Part shown: positions 59,883 through 64,000 of the stretch, piece after piece
Position numbering within the stretch: the first letter of the stretch is position 1
Layout: every line of letters starts with the position of its first letter
From: G965247775 sp965247775
GTDB lineage: Bacteria; Chloroflexota; Dehalococcoidia; Bin125
Reading direction: 5' to 3'
NCBI GenBank assembly: GCA_965247775.1
Contig: OZ252031.1
Span: 1,860,001 to 1,924,000, forward strand
DNA length: 64,000 bases
Notes under the pieces: model-generated
Seen by the model: the letters and a program-made list of their open reading frames with translations, nothing else
Databases searched by the model: none
What the model was told of the DNA's origin: nothing
Program-made: the position numbers and the translations under genes

Positions 59883-60746
59883 GTGGAATTGTTCAGTCAG
59901 GTCGTCGTAAATGGATTGACGCTGGCCGGCATGCTGGCGTTGATGGCCGTCGGCCTCACTCTCATCTTCGGCATCCTGCGCGTGGTGAACCTGGCCCACG
60001 GTGAGCTGTTCATGGTGGGTGCCTTCGCGTCGTTTTTTCTCACCCACGATTTGGATTTCCCCTACCTGCTCTCGGTCCCACTCGCCGGGCTGACGGGCGC
60101 AGCGTTCGGCGCACTCCTGTATTTCCTAGTCTTCCGGCGCTTCGTCGGTAACCTCCTAGGGGGCGCCGTGGCATCGATCGCTCTGTCCGTAATGCTTCAA
60201 AGCGCAAACGCTCTCGTGTTTACCGGCGCTCAGCCCAGAACCGTCATTACGCCGCTCACGCAGGTATTCGAAGTCGGACCTGCGCAGTTTTCTTCTCAGA
60301 GATTCCTGGTCGCCGTCAGCGGATTCGTCGTCATGCTCGCGCTCTTTCTCTTCATGAAACGGAGCCGCATTGGTCGGGCAATGCGGGCAGTGACTCAGCA
60401 CCAGTACGGTGCCCTGGTGCAAGGGGTGAATTTCACCGTTGTCTCGGCGGCTGCGTTCGCATTGGGTGGCGGGCTCGCGGGGTTGGCAGGGGGTCTCATG
60501 GCCCCCTTGTCCACTCTGGGCCCGACGATGGGACTTAACCCCCTGTTGGCTTCATTCGTCATCGTCATTCTCGGCGGAATGGGAAGTATTGGCGGCGCGG
60601 CGCTCGCGGCGTTGATCATTGGCTTGCAGCAAAGCGCAGTCGGGACCTATTGGAGTCCGGAACTCTCGGTAGTGGTGAGCTTCGCCCTGGCGTTCATGAT
60701 CCTGGTCGTGAGACCCACGGGACTGTTCGGGAGGGTACCCGCTTAA
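59883..60746 (+). CDS. branched-chain-type ABC transporter permease (LivH-like)
   Basis: 287 residues starting at GTG. About eight hydrophobic segments, beginning LTLAGMLALMAVGLTLIFGI and LRVVNLAHGELFMVGAFASF, the NLAHGExxMxG block typical of LivH. ASFVIVILGGMGSIGGAALA carries the GGxGSxxG motif shared by LivH/UrtB permeases. Follows the binding-protein gene after about 180 bases and precedes the fused permease-ATPase by 3. Confidence 0.92.
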   Translation: MELFSQVVVNGLTLAGMLALMAVGLTLIFGILRVVNLAHGELFMVGAFASFFLTHDLDFPYLLSVPLAGLTGAAFGALLYFLVFRRFVGNLLGGAVASIALSVMLQSANALVFTGAQPRTVITPLTQVFEVGPAQFSSQRFLVAVSGFVVMLALFLFMKRSRIGRAMRAVTQHQYGALVQGVNFTVVSAAAFALGGGLAGLAGGLMAPLSTLGPTMGLNPLLASFVIVILGGMGSIGGAALAALIIGLQQSAVGTYWSPELSVVVSFALAFMILVVRPTGLFGRVPA

Positions 60747-60749
60747 GCC

Positions 60750-62618
60750 ATGGTCGTCCTCCGCATCGCCAGCATGATCAGCAGCGTGCCATTCGCACTG
60801 AAGGCGGTGACGCTGGGGGTAGCGCTTGGGTTCCTCGGTGTTTGGGTCTACCCAATGCTGGTCGGCAACTTCGAAGTCAGAGTGGCCGGCCTGGGATTCC
60901 TCACCCTGATCCTGGTCGCCACCTACATGCTCCTGTTGCGCGCTGGCCTGCCTTCGCTGTGTCATGTCACGTTCTATGCATTGGGCGCGTACACGTCCGC
61001 GATTTTGTTGGTTGACTATGACTTCCCGCATCTCGCGCTGACGGTGCCTCTCGGGGGCTTGGTGGCCGCCGCGGTGGCATTCGCGATCGGGTACCCAATG
61101 GTCAGGGCGCGGGGTGCGTACTTCTTCCTGGCGACCTTCGCGTTGCTGGGCACGTTCGAAGGGTTGCTCAGTCATTTCCGCGGCTTCACGGGTGGCGATC
61201 GCGGATTGGCGAGCATTCCCTCGCCGGTGGACGGGATCCTAAACAACTATTACATGGTCGCCAGCCTTGCTGTGGTGGTTGTGGGCATCGTCTACCTGAT
61301 TGGGCGCAGTCGGTTCGGTCGCCAGCTCGCCGCAGTCGGCCAGTCCGAGAATCTGGCCGACTCGCTCGGAATCGACGCGACCATGCGCCGGTTCCAGGTC
61401 TTCATTCTGGCCTCGTTCATGGCTGGCGTGGCCGGTGCGTTCTTCGCGAGCTTCATCCGCATCATTACGCCTCAGACGTTCGGCGTGCAAAAGTCGATCG
61501 ACGTCCTCATGGCGACGGTGATCGGCGGCCTCGACAACATATTCGGGCCTCTAATGGGCACGCTGGTAACCATCGCCGTTCCGCAAGTATTTCAGGACAA
61601 CCCTCGCGTGGCCTCTCTGCTGATCTCCGCCACGTTGTTGCTCATTATGCTGGCGGCGCCGGGGGGATTGGCGAGATTCGTCCCTGATCTCGCGCGGGTG
61701 CTGACTCGGCGGATCGCTCAACTTCGTGTGACCGATGCACTGGAACCCATGGCTCGGAGCGCGGATTGGCCGGCCCTCGAAACGGCCGGGCCTCCGCTCG
61801 CTTCGGCGCGGTCCTCGCCTGACTCAATGCGTGCTGTCCGGCCGAGCTTCGGCGGCGAGAGCGACCCTGAGGGGGGCGCTGCCGTACGCAACACCGGCCC
61901 CCGGAAGGCCCTGCTTGAGGTGAACGGCCTCAGCAAGCATTTCGGGGGCGTGGTGGCCAACGACAACGTAAGCCTGACGGTCTACGAGCACGAGATCGTC
62001 GGCGTGATTGGTCCGAACGGTGCCGGCAAGACCACACTCTTCAACTTAATCAGCGGATCCCTCAAACCAACAGCGGGATCCATCGCCTTTGACGGTGACG
62101 ACGTCACCAGGCAGAAGCTCAGCCGTCGGGCGCAGCGCGGCATTGTGCGGACGTTCCAAGCAGCGGTAACGTTCCCGGACTTCACGGCCGGGGACAACGT
62201 GCTCCTGGCGGCGGAGGCGGCAGCGGATGGGTACACCCCTGATGAAGTGGGCCTCTTGCTGGAACGCGTGGCCCTGACGGAGCTGCGGGACCGTCCGGCG
62301 AGGGCTCTCACGTATGGCCAGCAAAAGGTTCTCGGGGTCGCGATGGCGCTGGCCACACGGCCGCGATTGCTTTGCCTGGATGAACCGATCGCGGGGCTGA
62401 GCAGGCAGGAGGCCACTGACCTCGTCGCGCTCATCGCCGACGTGCGGGAGTCCGGTATCACCATCCTCCTGATCGATCACCGTGTTGACGTGATCGCGGA
62501 GGTCTGTGACCGTTTCGTGGTCCTGGATTTTGGCAGCAAGATCGCCGAAGGCACAGTGGCTGAGGTGCGAGCGGATCTCGCGGTGATCGAGGCCTACCTT
62601 GGCACCTGGCGAGAGTGA
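60750..62618 (+). CDS. fused branched-chain-type ABC permease-ATPase (LivM-LivG fusion)
   Basis: 622 residues in one intact frame. Residues 1 to about 325 are a LivM-like permease (FLGVWVYPMLVGNFEVRVAG, TFYALGAYTSAILLV, GGLDNIFGPLMGTLVTIAVP). A Ser/Ala/Pro-rich linker follows to about 385. The LivG-like ATPase has Walker A GPNGAGKTT at 421-429, signature LTYGQQK at 520-526, Walker B LLCLDEPIAGL and the His switch in LLIDHRVDVI. A separate LivF ATPase, normally the next gene, is absent; the following gene is on the other strand. The fused ATPase might work as a homodimer. Confidence 0.92.
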   Translation: MVVLRIASMISSVPFALKAVTLGVALGFLGVWVYPMLVGNFEVRVAGLGFLTLILVATYMLLLRAGLPSLCHVTFYALGAYTSAILLVDYDFPHLALTVPLGGLVAAAVAFAIGYPMVRARGAYFFLATFALLGTFEGLLSHFRGFTGGDRGLASIPSPVDGILNNYYMVASLAVVVVGIVYLIGRSRFGRQLAAVGQSENLADSLGIDATMRRFQVFILASFMAGVAGAFFASFIRIITPQTFGVQKSIDVLMATVIGGLDNIFGPLMGTLVTIAVPQVFQDNPRVASLLISATLLLIMLAAPGGLARFVPDLARVLTRRIAQLRVTDALEPMARSADWPALETAGPPLASARSSPDSMRAVRPSFGGESDPEGGAAVRNTGPRKALLEVNGLSKHFGGVVANDNVSLTVYEHEIVGVIGPNGAGKTTLFNLISGSLKPTAGSIAFDGDDVTRQKLSRRAQRGIVRTFQAAVTFPDFTAGDNVLLAAEAAADGYTPDEVGLLLERVALTELRDRPARALTYGQQKVLGVAMALATRPRLLCLDEPIAGLSRQEATDLVALIADVRESGITILLIDHRVDVIAEVCDRFVVLDFGSKIAEGTVAEVRADLAVIEAYLGTWRE

Positions 62619-62645
62619 CGCGGGAAGGCGTCCCTGGCCGAACGC

Positions 62646-63689
62646 CTAGTGGCCGGGCGCACGCAGATGCTCTGGGACGAATTCGCCGTTTACCAGGACC
62701 GCCTCGTCATCGAGGTAGAGCGTGCACTCTCGCATTGGCAGGTCCATGTGGCAGGCGGTGTCATTGTCACCGCCAAATTCCGTATCGGGGCCAAGGGAAA
62801 ACAGCACGTTGCCGTAGTAGGCGCGCCCATCCATGCCAATGCCCGGCAGATCAGCAGCCCACTTGCAGAGGTGGTTTAGACCCCAGCCGATATGGGACAC
62901 CGCGTAGGCTCGCGGGTCGTTGTATCCTTCCATGTAGGCGCGCAGCGCCGCTGCGCCGGCGCCTCCTTCGATCGCCGTGACGTACCCGTCGCCAATGGTG
63001 AATTCGATGGCGTCGTCGACGAACTGCCGTTGAGGATAGAGGATGTCCCTCTTCTTCATCACGACGCGGCCATTGACGTCCCGCTTTGACGCAAGAGTCG
63101 CGAGGAAGCCACCGGGCCAGTGGTCCCAGCGGCCTGGCGTTGTCGTATACCCGTACTCGGTTAGGACCGGGAACTCGTCCCCGAGCGCATAGGTCACATC
63201 GGTTCCCGCGGCGTTGGTGAAGCGGAGTTGCTGCGCGTTCTCCAGCAGCACCTGGGAAGCTTCGACACGTTGCCTCAGTTCCTCGGTCGGGAACAGTCGC
63301 CGCAGTACCTCGACGGGCTCGACCACGAGGAGCATTCGGGCGCCAGCAGCCTGGATCGCGATCTGCTCCTTGGAGAATAAAAGCAGCATGTGATCGATGA
63401 CCATGTCCGCTTCTTTGCATGCCGCCATCGCGTCGGGACGGTTCGCGAGTGCGTTTTTCCCGAGATTGGCGATCCGCTCGCTCGCGTCCCCCCTGTCCTC
63501 CGAAGGCAGATGCAGGTCGAGGACGTTTGCACCTAACTCGCTCGCCGCGGCCACTGACGCTTCCGCGTAGTCTCGGCCCACGTTTCCCTCAGAGAGGACC
63601 ACGACCGATTGGCCGGTGCCCACCTCGCAGAGCGCAAGCTCCTCGCGAAACAAGTCGATCAGGTCGTTCCTTGCGGTCTCAGCCATCAC
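62646..63689 (-). CDS. 2,5-dihydroxypyridine 5,6-dioxygenase-like protein (NicX/Hpo family)
   Basis: 347 residues of the M29-like fold. Blocks LTEYGYTTTPGRWDHWPGGF, SHIGWGLNHLCKW, GMDGRAYYGNVLFSLGPDTE and CHMDLPMRECTLYLDDEAVL closely match NicX as I remember it. The iron ligands of NicX (His265, His318, Asp320) correspond to H266, H314 and D316, all present. The predicted reaction is O2-dependent opening of a dihydroxylated pyridine ring, as in nicotinate degradation. No nicD or nicF homolog is beside it in the window. Divergent from the CocE gene and convergent with the ABC operon, which could import its substrate. Confidence 0.87.
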   Translation of the reverse strand: MMAETARNDLIDLFREELALCEVGTGQSVVVLSEGNVGRDYAEASVAAASELGANVLDLHLPSEDRGDASERIANLGKNALANRPDAMAACKEADMVIDHMLLLFSKEQIAIQAAGARMLLVVEPVEVLRRLFPTEELRQRVEASQVLLENAQQLRFTNAAGTDVTYALGDEFPVLTEYGYTTTPGRWDHWPGGFLATLASKRDVNGRVVMKKRDILYPQRQFVDDAIEFTIGDGYVTAIEGGAGAAALRAYMEGYNDPRAYAVSHIGWGLNHLCKWAADLPGIGMDGRAYYGNVLFSLGPDTEFGGDNDTACHMDLPMRECTLYLDDEAVLVNGEFVPEHLRAPGH

Positions 63690-63917
63690 GCCCTCCTTCG
63701 TGGACAGAACCCGGCGTGGCGTCGCGACTCCGTGAGAGTGGTCGCCCGGCTCTCTCCACCAATACTGAGTACGAAATCATCCGCGCAGACACTCAGCGAA
63801 CGCCGAGCATACCTGATCGGGGAGAGACGCGATCTGGCGCCGGGGGCCGGACCGGTGGTAGGCTCACCCGCCCCTGGCGCACCGCCGGTCCGCGGACCCG
63901 TGTGATTGGATCGCCCC
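63690..63917. promoter_or_regulatory. divergent promoter region of the NicX-like and CocE-like genes
   Basis: 228 bases between divergent starts. The stretch around 63762-63785 (CCAATACTGAGTACGAAATCAT) is the only AT-rich part and likely holds promoter elements; no clear -35/-10 pair or operator was identified. Confidence 0.35.
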
Positions 63918-64000
63918 ATGAATGCCGAGCGCGTCCTCGTGGAGAAGAACGTTTCCATTCCGCTGCGTGATGGAACGACCACGTTTGCTGACCTCTACCG
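63918..64000 (+). CDS. CocE/NonD-family hydrolase, 3' partial
   Basis: Only the first 27 codons are in the window. VEKNVSIPLRDGTTTFADLY is the usual first strand of CocE/NonD (X-Pro dipeptidyl-peptidase S15-type) alpha/beta hydrolases (VSIPLRDGxxLxADLYRP). These hydrolyse esters or amides. Catalytic residues lie outside the window. Confidence 0.7.
   Translation, partial: MNAERVLVEKNVSIPLRDGTTTFADLY

Overview
The window is very GC-rich bacterial DNA with short intergenic gaps, many GTG starts and lipoprotein signals ending in a Cys-Gly-Asp-rich mature end. It is rich in luciferase-like (LLM) flavin/F420 oxidoreductases, CaiB-type CoA transferases, amidohydrolases, SnoaL-like proteins and a DDN-type F420 protein. 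This mix suggests a free-living aerobic heterotroph, most likely Chloroflexota (Dehalococcoidia/SAR202-like); Actinomycetota is the main alternative. That placement is inference from gene content only.

Layout. 0-5.3 kb: an LLM enzyme cut by the window edge, an SDR, a VOC protein and a tight biotin operon bioA-bioF-bioD. 5.4-11.6 kb: a DUF4234-like membrane protein, a broken LysM protein, an acyl-CoA-dehydrogenase-like flavoprotein divergent from an acyl-CoA synthetase, another LLM enzyme and a broken DUF1348 gene. 11.7-14.4 kb is an accessory patch: an IS1-type transposase remnant, an intact Fic protein with its own AT-rich promoter and a strong terminator, and degenerate small-ORF modules. 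14.4-18.6 kb is a four-gene minus-strand operon (amidohydrolase, Zn-less-lobe ADH, LLM, DDN). 18.6-24.2 kb carries a lipoprotein, a VOC protein and an NMT1/THI5-type ABC transporter operon that ends in a second amidohydrolase. 24.2-31.2 kb is one long minus-strand operon: ADH, GntR regulator, divergent M20 protein, acyl-CoA mutase large subunit, CaiB transferase, LLM. Facing it are a TenA-like gene, an MBL-fold hydrolase, a third amidohydrolase, a SnoaL protein and a second acyl-CoA synthetase. 36.7-40.2 kb: a tungsten aldehyde oxidoreductase (AOR)-MoaD-small protein operon and a CitE-like lyase.

40-54 kb is gene-poor and full of decayed genes: a 2-hydroxyacid dehydrogenase tail, an acetamidase tail, a type ISP restriction-methylase and several frameshifted hypotheticals. 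Among them are an intact methyltransferase, a 989-residue secreted FG-GAP/serine protease, a penicillin-acylase-like hydrolase, and an OsmC reading frame interrupted by a single TGA exactly where the peroxidatic cysteine belongs, with a SECIS-like hairpin just downstream. 54-64 kb holds PPOX, cupin, NIPSNAP, LLM and SnoaL genes, a branched-chain-type ABC transporter with a fused permease-ATPase, a NicX-like 2,5-dihydroxypyridine dioxygenase and the start of a CocE/NonD hydrolase.

Together the genes look like a catabolic repertoire for scavenged amides and N-heterocycles: uptake (two ABC systems), ring or amide hydrolysis (three amidohydrolases, M20, TenA, NicX-like), flavin oxidation (LLM), and CoA-thioester processing (synthetases, CaiB, mutase, CitE). 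The best candidates for new biology are the putative Sec-OsmC, the TenA/M20/THI5-like neighbourhood with altered active sites, and the FG-GAP-protease fusion.
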